DNA of 64,000 nt from an uncultured Verrucomicrobia subdivision 3 bacterium. GTDB lineage: Bacteria > Verrucomicrobiota > Verrucomicrobiia > Limisphaerales > UBA11358. Under the pieces are notes generated by a model. It saw nothing but the letters and a program-made list of their open reading frames with translations. It made no database searches and was not told the origin of the DNA. The position numbers were made by a program, and so were the translations under genes. Numbering within the stretch: position 1 is the first letter of the stretch; the number at the start of each line of letters is the position of its first letter. This document shows, piece after piece, positions 36,451 to 45,944 of the stretch. The stretch spans positions 1 through 64,000 of the forward strand of contig CAIRJF010000029.1 in the NCBI GenBank assembly GCA_903878805.1, given 5' to 3'.

Positions 36451-37014
36451 ATGGCCGTTGTTGTAAATCGCAAATCGCTCACGTTTTGGGAAAAACTTTA
36501 TCTGCCGGCCATCGTCGGCGGATTGAAAGTCACGCTCAAGCACGCCTACAACACGCTGTTCAAGGGCAAGGTCGTGACGATGGAATATCCGGAGCAGAAA
36601 TGGACGCTACCGCCCGGTTATCGCGGCGCGCCGTATCTCGTGAAGGATCAGGAGGGCAACACGAAATGCGTTTCGTGCCAGCTCTGCGAATTTGTCTGTC
36701 CGCCGAAAGCCATCCGCATCACGCCGCCCGGCGACACCGGCCTCAAGGCCGACCGCACGAACGCCGAAAAAATGCCGGCGGAATTTGAGATCAACATGCT
36801 GCGCTGCATCTTCTGCGGCTTCTGCCAGGAAGTGTGCCCCGAGGAAGCGATTTTTCTGCAGCAGGATTATTCGCTGACCGCGCTGAGCCGCAGCGAATTG
36901 ATTTACAACAAGGAAAAACTCCTGTCGCTCGGCGGTGAAGTCGGCGGCATCCAGAAATGGAAACACAAGCTGGAAGAAGCGAAGGCGCAGGAAAATTTCC
37001 CGGTGAAGCCTTAA
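36451..37014 (+). CDS. nuoI: NADH-quinone oxidoreductase subunit I
   Basis: Two 4Fe-4S motifs: CVSCQLCEFVCPPKAI and CIFCGFCQEVCPEEAIFL. Confidence 0.96.
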   Translation: MAVVVNRKSLTFWEKLYLPAIVGGLKVTLKHAYNTLFKGKVVTMEYPEQKWTLPPGYRGAPYLVKDQEGNTKCVSCQLCEFVCPPKAIRITPPGDTGLKADRTNAEKMPAEFEINMLRCIFCGFCQEVCPEEAIFLQQDYSLTALSRSELIYNKEKLLSLGGEVGGIQKWKHKLEEAKAQENFPVKP

Positions 37015-37020
37015 TCAGCA

Positions 37021-37554
37021 ATGGAACAAATCAACAACCTGGTCAGTGGCGGCGCGGTGGAGGACGTTTTGTTTTACGTCTTCGCGGCGCTGACGCTGCT
37101 GTGCGCCGTGCTCGTGGTCGCGAATCCGTTCAGCCGCAACCCAGTCACGAGCGCAATGTTTCTGGTGCTGACCATCATCTCGATGTCCGGCTTGTTTTTG
37201 CTGCTGCACGCATTTTTTCTCGCGGCGGTGCAGATTCTAGTTTACGCCGGCGCGGTCATCGTGCTGTTCATTTTCGTCATCATGTTGCTCGACCTGAAAG
37301 AAGAGCAGCGCCGTAAAATAAAATTCTTCGGCCTCGCCGCCGGCTTGGTTTCTGTCGGCATCGTGGTCAGCATTTTTGTGAAGTCGCTCGCGTCCATCAA
37401 ACCCAACGCCGCTCCGCCTACGCTCGAAGGCGAAACCTACGCGCTCGGCAAACTTTTGTTCACGCAATACACGCTCCCGTTTGAAATCGTCTCCGTGCTC
37501 CTGCTCGTGGCGATGATCGGCGTGATCCTGTTGAGCAAAAAGAAACTCGAATAA
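37021..37554 (+). CDS. nuoJ: NADH-quinone oxidoreductase subunit J
   Basis: NPVTSAMFLVLTIISMSGLFLLLHAFFLAAVQILVYAGAVIVLFIFVIMLLDL. Confidence 0.95.
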   Translation: MEQINNLVSGGAVEDVLFYVFAALTLLCAVLVVANPFSRNPVTSAMFLVLTIISMSGLFLLLHAFFLAAVQILVYAGAVIVLFIFVIMLLDLKEEQRRKIKFFGLAAGLVSVGIVVSIFVKSLASIKPNAAPPTLEGETYALGKLLFTQYTLPFEIVSVLLLVAMIGVILLSKKKLE

Positions 37555-37555
37555 C

Positions 37556-37861
37556 ATGCACGTCGGCCTCCATCATTATTTGTTCGTGAGCTTCATGCTG
37601 TTCAGCCTGGGGCTGCTCGGCGTCATCATGCGCCGCAACCTGCTGGTGATTTACATGTCTCTGGAGCTGATGCTCAACGCCGCCAACCTGGCGCTCGTCT
37701 CCTTTTCGCGGTTCAACAACAAACTCGACGGCCAAGTGCTGGTGTTTTTCATCATCACGGTGGCGGCGGCGGAAGTGGCGGTCGGCCTCGCGCTGATCGT
37801 GGCGCTCTACCGCAAACGCCAGTCCGCGCATGTCGAAGATTTGACCTCGATGAAACTCTGA
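37556..37861 (+). CDS. nuoK: NADH-quinone oxidoreductase subunit K
   Basis: LLGVIMRRNLLVIYMSLELMLNAANLALVSFSR, VAAAEVAVGLALIVALYR. Confidence 0.96.
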   Translation: MHVGLHHYLFVSFMLFSLGLLGVIMRRNLLVIYMSLELMLNAANLALVSFSRFNNKLDGQVLVFFIITVAAAEVAVGLALIVALYRKRQSAHVEDLTSMKL

Positions 37862-37864
37862 CGG

Positions 37865-39727
37865 ATGAAAAACGAACTTTTTCCATGGCTGATCCTGTTC
37901 CTGCCGCTGCTCTCAGCGACAGTGATTGCGCTATTCACATTGCGCAGTAAAACCGTCAGCAGCCTCATCTCCATCGGCGCGGTCGCGGCGGGCTTCGTGC
38001 TGACCTGCCTGTTCGTAAACGCCAACGGAATTCATTACAGCGGTGAAACGTCCGTCAACTGGCTCACCATCGGCGGTTTGAATGTGGACTTCGGCCTCAA
38101 GCTTGATGCGTTGAGCATGATGATGTTGTTCGTCGTCACCGGCGTCGGCGGCTTGATCCATATTTATTCCTACAGCTACATGGACGAAGATGCGGGCAAG
38201 GCGCGCTTTTTCGCGTTCTTGAGTTTGTTCACGTTCTCGATGCTCGGCATCGTGCTGGCAAATAATTTTCTGATGACGTTCATTTTCTGGGAACTCGTCG
38301 GTGTGTCCAGCTATCTGCTCATCGGTTTCTGGTTTGAAAAACCCAGCGCCGGCGATGCCGCGAAAAAAGCGTTCATCACCAATCGCCTCGGCGACTTTGG
38401 CTTTCTCGCAGGCATTTTGATGGTTTGGGGTTTGCTTGGTTCGCTCAATTTTTCTGCGTTACAAAATGCGATGGTCTCAAATCCCGCCGCGCTCGGAGCC
38501 AGTGCCACCATCGCGGGTCTGTTAATTTTCTGCGGTGCGGCTGGCAAATCCGCCCAATTCCCGCTGCATGTCTGGTTGCCGGACGCGATGGAAGGCCCGA
38601 CGCCCGTGTCCGCCTTGATCCACGCCGCGACGATGGTGGCCGCCGGTGTTTACATGCTTTGCCGGACGCTCTTTTTATACAATGCCGACGCGCTCCACGT
38701 CATCGCCTACATCGGCGGATTCACCGCGCTGCTCGCGGCGCTGATGGCGGTTCAGCAAAACGACATCAAGCGCATCATCGCCTACTCGACGCTGTCACAA
38801 CTCGGCTACATGGTCATGGCGGTTGGCTTGAGCGGTCCGACGCCCGCGATGTTTCATTTGACCATGCACGCCTTTTTCAAAGCACTGCTGTTCTTGAGCG
38901 CCGGATCCGTCATCATCGGCATGCACCACGAGCAGGACATCTGGCACATGGGCGGACTGAAAAAGAAAATGCCCGTCACATTCTGGACCTTCACCATCGG
39001 CGCACTGGCCTTGAGCGGTATCCCGCCGTTTGCCGGTTTTTATTCGAAGGATTCAATTCTCGCGCAATGCCTGGAACAGAAAAATTATTTGCTGTTCGCT
39101 GTCGCCGTGTTCGTCGCCGGGCTGACCGCGTTCTACACGTTCCGTTTATTCTTCGTCGTTTTCTTCGGCAAGGAAAAAACCGATCACGCCAAGCATGCGC
39201 ACGAATCGCCGCTGATAATTACCGCGCCGCTGGTGATTCTGGCCATCTTCGCGACCATCGGCGGTTTCATCGGCATCACCAACAATTACGGTTCGCAATT
39301 CGTCGCCGACCACGAAACGCTTTCGCTTGCGCAACAATTTCTCGAACCGCTGAAAACTCCTGTCCCGATGTTTATCGGCATCGGCGTTGCGCTCGCCGGA
39401 ATTTTCCTCGCGTTCGCGCTTTACAAAATTGGCGACAAAGATCCGTTGCCCGCGAAACTCGGTGGCCTGGCGACGGCGATGAAGAACAAATTTTATTTCG
39501 ACGAACTTTACGAAGCCACATTCATCCGCGCGCATGATTTTCTCGCGGCGGTGGCCGACTGGATTGACCGCTGGATTCTGGAAGGCGCGATCATCGGCGC
39601 GATTCGCGGCGGCACGGATTTGAGCGGACGCGCGCTGCGCCTCGCGCAAACCGGCAACCTCCAGACCTACGCCTTCCTGTTCGTGCTCGGCGTGGCGCTG
39701 TTGCTCTATTTCGTTTTGGGAAAATGA
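37865..39727 (+). CDS. nuoL: NADH-quinone oxidoreductase subunit L
   Basis: FWELVGVSSYLLIGFWFEKPSAGDAAKKAFITNRLGDFGFLAGI, GKSAQFPLHVWLPDAMEGPTPVSALIHAATMVAAGVYM, HAFFKALLFLSAGSVI. Confidence 0.97.
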   Translation: MKNELFPWLILFLPLLSATVIALFTLRSKTVSSLISIGAVAAGFVLTCLFVNANGIHYSGETSVNWLTIGGLNVDFGLKLDALSMMMLFVVTGVGGLIHIYSYSYMDEDAGKARFFAFLSLFTFSMLGIVLANNFLMTFIFWELVGVSSYLLIGFWFEKPSAGDAAKKAFITNRLGDFGFLAGILMVWGLLGSLNFSALQNAMVSNPAALGASATIAGLLIFCGAAGKSAQFPLHVWLPDAMEGPTPVSALIHAATMVAAGVYMLCRTLFLYNADALHVIAYIGGFTALLAALMAVQQNDIKRIIAYSTLSQLGYMVMAVGLSGPTPAMFHLTMHAFFKALLFLSAGSVIIGMHHEQDIWHMGGLKKKMPVTFWTFTIGALALSGIPPFAGFYSKDSILAQCLEQKNYLLFAVAVFVAGLTAFYTFRLFFVVFFGKEKTDHAKHAHESPLIITAPLVILAIFATIGGFIGITNNYGSQFVADHETLSLAQQFLEPLKTPVPMFIGIGVALAGIFLAFALYKIGDKDPLPAKLGGLATAMKNKFYFDELYEATFIRAHDFLAAVADWIDRWILEGAIIGAIRGGTDLSGRALRLAQTGNLQTYAFLFVLGVALLLYFVLGK

Positions 39728-39915
39728 AGCAAAGAGACAAAATGAAAGAATTAGTTGCTCGTTACAAAGGTGACGAGAAATCAGTCGTCATTGCGTATGC
39801 CGAAGCTGAACAAAAAGGTGAAGTTAGCCGAAAGAGCAATTCACATAATTGGGGTTCGATTTCGTATGCAAAAGCATTGATGCGTGACGGGAAAAGAAGA
39901 AATTGGATAAAGTGA
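39724..39915 (+). CDS. small conserved-looking protein (63 aa) inserted downstream of nuoL
   Basis: KSVVIAYAEAEQKGEVSRKSNSHNWGSISYAKALMRDGKRRNW; ATGA overlap with the nuoL stop; AT-rich. Confidence 0.65.
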   Translation: MKQRDKMKELVARYKGDEKSVVIAYAEAEQKGEVSRKSNSHNWGSISYAKALMRDGKRRNWIK

Positions 39916-39917
39916 AA

Positions 39918-40385
39918 ATGCAGCAACAGCAATTCAAACGGTTTTACAATCTCGCATTCGCGGTGATTGTAATCTGTTCTGTATTCTTTGTCTTCAAAGC
40001 CGCCGAGTCTTTAGTTCAATTATGCGTAATTGAAACTCAAAAGGAACAATATAAGAATTTGATGGATCATCAGAGACAGTTTATTTACGACGGTCTTGTA
40101 AAGGCTGGCAAACAAGAACAAGCGGATGAATTCATGCGCGACCCTCAACTAAATGACCTTGGTTTATTCGCCACCGATGATGAAAACGGGCAACCGTTTG
40201 GCCCGAAAGCGGTCTCGCTTGACCGCAGAATACAATTTTGTGAAGACAATCTTACCGCAATTTCAGTGGTTACTACATTGGTTGCCGTTGTTTTAGCGTA
40301 TTTCTTATTTTGGTATATTGCATTGTTTTCTGTGCGCTATGTCAGAGGCAAGGCTGACCCAGAACAAGTTATTTCAAGCAAATAA
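39918..40385 (+). CDS. hypothetical membrane protein with two TM segments, inserted upstream of nuoM
   Basis: AT-rich ORF with FYNLAFAVIVICSVFFVFKAA and VVTTLVAVVLAYFLFWYIALF; start at internal ATG (ORF opens at 39903). Confidence 0.6.
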   Translation: MQQQQFKRFYNLAFAVIVICSVFFVFKAAESLVQLCVIETQKEQYKNLMDHQRQFIYDGLVKAGKQEQADEFMRDPQLNDLGLFATDDENGQPFGPKAVSLDRRIQFCEDNLTAISVVTTLVAVVLAYFLFWYIALFSVRYVRGKADPEQVISSK

Positions 40386-40394
40386 ATTTAACGA

Positions 40395-41930
40395 ATGTCC
40401 ATACTGACTTACATCGCAGGTTGGCCGCTGCTGGCGGCGTTGGCGCTCATCGTCGTGCCGCGCAATTACCGCGTCATCATCCGCGCCATCGCGGTGCTGG
40501 CCACGCTTATCTCGGCGGTGCTGGCGGTGAAGATGTTCGCGCAGTTCGTGCCCGGCGCGACCGGCTTCCAGTTCGAGCAACAAATCCCGTGGGTCGAATC
40601 GCTCGGCATCAGCTATCATGTCGGCGTGGACGGTCTGAACGTCGGCCTGATCTTGATGGGCGCAATCGTCGCGTTCGCCGCCGCGCTCTGCTCGTGGGAA
40701 ATCCAGACGCGGGAAAAGGAATTTTACATCCTGCTGCTCGTGATGACCGGCGGCATCCTCGGCGCGTTCGCGTCGCTGGACTTGTTCTTCTTTTATTTCT
40801 TGCACGAACTCGCGCTGGTGCCCACGTTCATCATGATTGGCGTCTGGGGCCGTGGAGAAAAGAAGAACTACGCAACGTTCCAGATCACGCTTTACTTGAG
40901 CATCGGCGCGCTCATCGCGCTCATCGGCCTCATCGCGCTCTATCTGCAATCCGGCGCGAACACGTTCGACATCCCGAAAATCATCGAGCATGCCAAGACG
41001 AATCCGCTCGCGGTCAACGCGCAGAATTTCATCTTCCCGCTGTTGTTATTCGGATTTGGCATCTTGGTTTCACTTTGGCCATTCCACTCTTGGGCACCAC
41101 TCGGTTACGGAGTTGCGCCCTCGCCGACTGCGATGCTTCACGCTGGTGTGTTGAAGAAATTCGGTCTCTACGGTTTGATTCGCATTGCGCTACCGCTGTT
41201 GCCGCAAGCCGCGCAAAGCTGGGCGCACTTCCTCGCGCTGCTCTGCGTTGGAAATATTTTGTATGTCGGCTGGGTCGCAATGCGCCAGAAAGATTTGAAC
41301 CTGCTCATCGGTAATTCCAGCGTGGCGCACATGGGCTTTATTTTCCTCGGCATCGCCAGCCTGAACCTCATCGGCGTGACTGGCGCGGTGCTCATCATGG
41401 TCGCGCACGGTTTCCTCGCCGCGCTGACGTTCGCGCTGACCGGTTACATTTACAAACAGACCGGCACGCTGGAAATCAGCGCGCTCGGCGGACTCTGCCG
41501 CAAGCTGCCGTTCATCGGCACGGCGCTGCTCATGGCCGCGATGGCCGGCTGCGGATTGCCCGGCTTCGCGAATTTCGTCGGTGAAGCCACAGTGTTCTTC
41601 GGCGCGTGGAAAATGTTCCCGGCCATCACGATCATCGCACTCTGGGGCGCGCTGGTCATCGGCGGCATCTACATGACGCGCGCCATCCGCAACGTTTTGC
41701 ATGGACCGTTGCCGGAAAAATGGAATTCACTTTCCGACGCGAACCTGTGGCGCAAGCTGCCCTACGCGCTGCTGATCGTGAGCCTGCTGGTGTTCGGCTT
41801 CCTGCCGAAACTGCTCACGGAAAAAATCAATCCTGACGCGCAGAAAATTGTCGCCATGGCAACTGGCAACGTGATCGCGGCTAGCGAAACAAGTGCGCCC
41901 GCTGTCAATTTTGTTGCGCAAAACAAATGA
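40395..41930 (+). CDS. nuoM: NADH-quinone oxidoreductase subunit M
   Basis: FYFLHELALVPTFIMIGVWG, HSWAPLGYGVAPSPTAMLHAGVLKKFGLYGLIRIALPLLP, NLLIGNSSVAHMGFIFLG. Confidence 0.96.
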   Translation: MSILTYIAGWPLLAALALIVVPRNYRVIIRAIAVLATLISAVLAVKMFAQFVPGATGFQFEQQIPWVESLGISYHVGVDGLNVGLILMGAIVAFAAALCSWEIQTREKEFYILLLVMTGGILGAFASLDLFFFYFLHELALVPTFIMIGVWGRGEKKNYATFQITLYLSIGALIALIGLIALYLQSGANTFDIPKIIEHAKTNPLAVNAQNFIFPLLLFGFGILVSLWPFHSWAPLGYGVAPSPTAMLHAGVLKKFGLYGLIRIALPLLPQAAQSWAHFLALLCVGNILYVGWVAMRQKDLNLLIGNSSVAHMGFIFLGIASLNLIGVTGAVLIMVAHGFLAALTFALTGYIYKQTGTLEISALGGLCRKLPFIGTALLMAAMAGCGLPGFANFVGEATVFFGAWKMFPAITIIALWGALVIGGIYMTRAIRNVLHGPLPEKWNSLSDANLWRKLPYALLIVSLLVFGFLPKLLTEKINPDAQKIVAMATGNVIAASETSAPAVNFVAQNK

Positions 41931-43396
41931 ATTCCTCCCTGATCATGCTGGAAATTTCGGTGATCGGCCTCGGCCTTGTGCTGATGTTGGCTGATCTATT
42001 CGTGCCCGCCGAGCGCCGTCGTTTCATCGGTTACGCCGCCATCGCGGCCTTGGGTGTGTTGCTCGTCACGAGCTTGAGCGGCAACGGCAGCTGCGGTCAA
42101 TTCGGCACCGCCTTCGGTGGCATGTTCGTCAACGACGCATTGTCCCTGTTCTTCAAACAACTATTCATCGTCGCGGCGATCTTGGTGCTGTTCATGGCGG
42201 CCGAATTTTCGGACAAACTGGCCGAAGGCAGCGTGGCGGAATATTATTCACTTATTCTTTTTGCGCTCGCGGGAATGCTTTTCGCCGCGTCCTCAAACGA
42301 CTTCACGATGCTGTTCGTTTCCATCGAACTCATCACGATCACGTTTTACGTCCTCGTCAGTTTTCAACGCAGCAAACTCCAATCGCTCGAAGCGGGCGTA
42401 AAATATCTGATTCTCGGTGCGCTGTCGTCATCGTTCATGGTGTTCGGCATCGCGCTGATTTGGGGAACGACCGGTGAACTGAATTTCACCAAGCTCGCCG
42501 ATTTTCTCGTCAAAAATCCAGACGTTGCCAGCAGCCAAATCTTTTTGCTCGGCGTGCTGCTGGTTTTGGTCGGACTCGGTTTCAAAATCGCCGCGTTTCC
42601 GTTTCAGATCTGGGCGCCAGACGTTTATCAAGGCGCACCTACGCCAACGACCGCGTTTCTCGCCATTGGTTCGAAAGCCGCCGGATTTGTTTTGCTCCTG
42701 CGCGTGCTGTTCACCGCCGTGCCGAGCGTAACGGCGCATTGGGCGAACCTGCTCATCGTGATCTCCGCCATCACGATTCTCTACGGCAATCTCTGTGCTA
42801 TTCCGCAGCGCAATTTGAAACGCTTGTTGGGTTATTCTAGCATCGCGCACGCTGGTTACTTGCTGCTTGGTGTCGCGGCGTTAAGCGCGAGCGGACAATC
42901 TGCGCTGCTGTATTATCTTGCCGGGTATGTGTTCACGGTAATGGCCGCGCTTTTTGTCATCACGCTTGTGATGCGGCAACTGCCAAACGAAGATATTTCC
43001 GGTCTGGCCGGCTTGAACCAGCGCTCACCGCTGCTGGCCGCCACGCTGACCATCGCGATGGTTTCGCTAGCGGGTATTCCGCCGCTCGCGGGATTTTTTG
43101 GAAAATTTTTACTGCTCAAAGCGGTGATTGAAACCGCCCACATCACGCATAACCACGGTTACTATTGCCTTGCGTTCACTGTGCTCGCGGGTGTGGTCAT
43201 CTCGCTTTACTATTATTTCGGCGTCATCCGCGCGATTTATTGGAGCAAGCATCCCGAAGACATGTCGCCGATAACCTTGTCTTCACCGGCAAAATTCGCC
43301 ATTTGGGCTTGCCTCACGGGAATCTTCTGGATTGGTTTGTTTCCGAACACACTTTTGAACATCACTGACCTTGCGGCGGCTGCCTTGGGAAAATAA
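41927..43396 (+). CDS. nuoN: NADH-quinone oxidoreductase subunit N
   Basis: FVSIELITITFYVLVSFQRSKLQSLEAGVKYLILGALSSSFMVFGIALIWGTTG, FKIAAFPFQIWAPDVYQGAPTPTTAFLAIGSKAAGF, KRLLGYSSIAHAGYLLLG. Confidence 0.97.
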   Translation: MNSSLIMLEISVIGLGLVLMLADLFVPAERRRFIGYAAIAALGVLLVTSLSGNGSCGQFGTAFGGMFVNDALSLFFKQLFIVAAILVLFMAAEFSDKLAEGSVAEYYSLILFALAGMLFAASSNDFTMLFVSIELITITFYVLVSFQRSKLQSLEAGVKYLILGALSSSFMVFGIALIWGTTGELNFTKLADFLVKNPDVASSQIFLLGVLLVLVGLGFKIAAFPFQIWAPDVYQGAPTPTTAFLAIGSKAAGFVLLLRVLFTAVPSVTAHWANLLIVISAITILYGNLCAIPQRNLKRLLGYSSIAHAGYLLLGVAALSASGQSALLYYLAGYVFTVMAALFVITLVMRQLPNEDISGLAGLNQRSPLLAATLTIAMVSLAGIPPLAGFFGKFLLLKAVIETAHITHNHGYYCLAFTVLAGVVISLYYYFGVIRAIYWSKHPEDMSPITLSSPAKFAIWACLTGIFWIGLFPNTLLNITDLAAAALGK

Positions 43397-43412
43397 TTTA
43401 AGCTGTAAAATC

Positions 43413-43446
43413 AAAAACGCGCTGACAGATTTTGCCGGCGCGTTTT
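43413..43446. terminator. probable bidirectional terminator between convergent nuoN and pyk
   Basis: aaaacgcgc-tgacagattttgccg-gcgcgtttt hairpin flanked by A-rich and T-rich tracts. Confidence 0.75.
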
Positions 43447-43464
43447 GTTTTGGGTGGATTGAAC

Positions 43465-44883
43465 TTACACCGTCCGCATCTGCACGGCGTCCACGATTTC
43501 GGTGCCAACGGAAATCGCGCCGATGATGACGACGGTGTCGCCTTTTTGCAGGCGACCTTGCTCGGTCAGCATCTTCAAACCGAGTTCAATCGTGTTCTGC
43601 GGATCAATGAAATCAAACTCCATGACGAAGGGCGTGACGCCCCAGCTTAACGTCAGTTCGTTCGCCGATTTTTCGTTGTCACACATCGCATACACCGGCG
43701 AGTAGCGCGGGCGCATCCATGATGCGTAACGCGCCATGTGGCCGTGGCGTGTGAAGGACAAAATTGCGGCGGCCTTCAATTCATTCGCCATCACGACCGC
43801 GCTCTTGACGAGCTTTTGCCGCGCGTTATTGAGTTCCGCCAGATCATGAAATTGTGCGCTACCGCTGCGCTCGATGCGCGTGGCGATTTTGTCAAACACC
43901 TCGATGCACTTGAGCGGATATTTGCCGACCGTCGTTTCGCCGCTCAACATGATGGCGTCTGTCTCTTCAAAAATCGCGTTGGAAACGTCCGTCACTTCCG
44001 CGCGCGTCGGCATCGGCGATTGAATCATGCTTTCGAGCATGTGCGTCGCGACGATGACCGGACGGCCGATGCGCAAACACATCTTTACAATGCGCCGCTG
44101 CACGATGGGTAATTCGTAATACGGAATTTCAATGCCCAAATCGCCGCGCGCCACCATAATGCCGTCGGCTTCGCGCACGATGGCTTCAAGATTCTTGATC
44201 GCTTCTTGATCTTCAATCTTCGCGATGACAAACGGCGCGGGTTTACCTTCCTCAAACATTTCGCGGAGCTGCAACAAGTCGCGCGACTCGCGCACGAATG
44301 ACAGCGCAATAAAATCCACGCCAAGTTCCAAACCAAGTTTCACATCCTTGATGTCCTTCGCCGTGAGCGCGGGCAAACTGACTTTGACGCCGGGCAGATT
44401 GATGTGGCGACGACTGCCAAGTTTGCCGGCGGTGAGAACTTCGCATTCCACCTTGTTCCCGTTCTTCGCTAGCACTTTCATTTCGATCGCGCCATTGTCC
44501 ATGAGCACCACGTCGCCCACGCTGATGTCATTGATAAAATTTTCGTAGTTCACGTCCACGGAATGTTCTTCTTCAGATTTTTCACCGCGCACCGTCAAAG
44601 TGAATTTCTGTCCCGGCTTCAAATCCAGCGGCACGCTCAAGTCGCCCGTGCGGATGGCCGGTCCTTGCGTGTCCATGAGAATGCCGCTGTGGCGACCGCG
44701 CTTGGCGGATTCCGCGCGAATATCCGCGAACACGCGGCGCACCCACTCGTGCGGCGCGTGCGACATATTGAGGCGGAAAACATTGACGCCAGCGTCCATG
44801 AGCTTGCCGATCATCTCGGCGGAGTCCGTGGCCGGGCCGAGGGTGGAAACGATTTTGGTGTGCCGCAGCAATCCTCTTTGCAT
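43465..44883 (-). CDS. pyk: pyruvate kinase
   Basis: RHTKIVSTLGPATDSAEMIGKLMDAGVNVFRLNMSHA, FVIAKIEDQEAIKNLEAIVREADGIMVARGDLGIEIPY, ATHMLESMIQSPMPTRAEVTDVSNAIFEETDAIMLSGETTVGKYP. Start at internal Met. Confidence 0.96.
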   Translation of the reverse strand: MQRGLLRHTKIVSTLGPATDSAEMIGKLMDAGVNVFRLNMSHAPHEWVRRVFADIRAESAKRGRHSGILMDTQGPAIRTGDLSVPLDLKPGQKFTLTVRGEKSEEEHSVDVNYENFINDISVGDVVLMDNGAIEMKVLAKNGNKVECEVLTAGKLGSRRHINLPGVKVSLPALTAKDIKDVKLGLELGVDFIALSFVRESRDLLQLREMFEEGKPAPFVIAKIEDQEAIKNLEAIVREADGIMVARGDLGIEIPYYELPIVQRRIVKMCLRIGRPVIVATHMLESMIQSPMPTRAEVTDVSNAIFEETDAIMLSGETTVGKYPLKCIEVFDKIATRIERSGSAQFHDLAELNNARQKLVKSAVVMANELKAAAILSFTRHGHMARYASWMRPRYSPVYAMCDNEKSANELTLSWGVTPFVMEFDFIDPQNTIELGLKMLTEQGRLQKGDTVVIIGAISVGTEIVDAVQMRTV

Positions 44884-45002
44884 GGGCGCAGAATACTTAT
44901 TCTGAATTTCAAGGGAAGTTTTAATTCCCGCGCCGCTGGAATCTTGCTTGCCATCGCGCCGCCGCCCGGCCATTATTTTAATCTAACTTTTTAAATAAAT
45001 TT

Positions 45003-45236
45003 ATGGCTGACGCAGCGAACAAATACCCCGAAAACGCCACCGGCAAATACTATGTGGACAACCAGTGCATTGACTGTGACCTGTGCCGCGAAACCGCGCC
45101 GGAAAATTTCAAGCGCAACGACGATGGCGGCTATTCCGTCGTCTACAAGCAGCCGGGTTCACCGGACGAGGAAGCCCGTTGCAAAGAAGCCAAGGAGGGC
45201 TGCCCGGTTGAGGCCATCGGTGACAACGGTGTCTAG
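45003..45236 (+). CDS. small ferredoxin ([3Fe-4S]/[4Fe-4S] type)
   Basis: YYVDNQCIDCDLCRETAPENFKRNDDGGYSVVYKQP...CKEAKEGCPVEAIGDNGV. Confidence 0.9.
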   Translation: MADAANKYPENATGKYYVDNQCIDCDLCRETAPENFKRNDDGGYSVVYKQPGSPDEEARCKEAKEGCPVEAIGDNGV

Positions 45237-45352
45237 TCTCCGTAATTTCAAACCGCAGCCGGATCGCCTGCGCGGTATGGAAATCGCGCAAAAATTCGGC
45301 TGGTAATTTCTGCCGCCCGCCCGCCTAAAATTTCAGCCGCTGGCAACGCGGT

Positions 45353-45778
45353 TCACGCTTCCAATTTTGCGTCGAGCGAAATCTTGGCGTTGAGCAAACG
45401 CGAAATCGGGCAGCCCGCCTTCGCACCGTTCGCGATGGCGGTAAATTTTTCCTGGTCGATGTCAGGAATTTTCGCCGTCATATCCAAGTGCGATTCCGTG
45501 ACGGTAAAACCCGCGTCGGTTTTTTCCATCGTGATCGTCGCGGTGGTATTGATGGCCGCGGGCGTGAAACCAGCCTTGCCGAGTTCCGCCGAGAACGCCA
45601 TTGAGAAACAGCCCGCATGCGCTGCGGCGATGAGTTCCTCGGGGTTCGTGCCGACGCCATTCTCGAAGCGGGTGCTGAACGAGTATTGCGTTTCCTTGAG
45701 TGTGCCGCTCTCCGTGGAGATTTTGCCTTTACCAGATTTCAGATCGCCCGACCAGACGGCGGATGCTTTGCGTTTCAT
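45353..45778 (-). CDS. OsmC family peroxiredoxin
   Basis: MKRKASAVWSGDLKSGKGKISTESGTLKETQYSFSTRFENGVGTNPEELIAAAHAGCFSMAFSAELGKAG...CPISRLLNAKISLDAKL. Confidence 0.93.
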   Translation of the reverse strand: MKRKASAVWSGDLKSGKGKISTESGTLKETQYSFSTRFENGVGTNPEELIAAAHAGCFSMAFSAELGKAGFTPAAINTTATITMEKTDAGFTVTESHLDMTAKIPDIDQEKFTAIANGAKAGCPISRLLNAKISLDAKLEA

Positions 45779-45944
45779 AATTTAATTTGTCTTTCAATTG
45801 CTGAAACGTGAATTCGCTCCAGCGAGCGAAGAAATTAGCTCGAATTGGGAAAATCACAAGTGGGGTGATTCCCTGAGCGATTTCCCGCGTTGAAGCTGCG
45901 CGGATCAGCGGCTACTATTCGCGCATGCCATCAATCCTCTGCTT

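Noticed and set aside
38425-39537. 370-aa plus-strand ORF within nuoL in another frame
   Set aside because: Arg/His-rich out-of-frame translation; nuoL signatures are in the longer frame.
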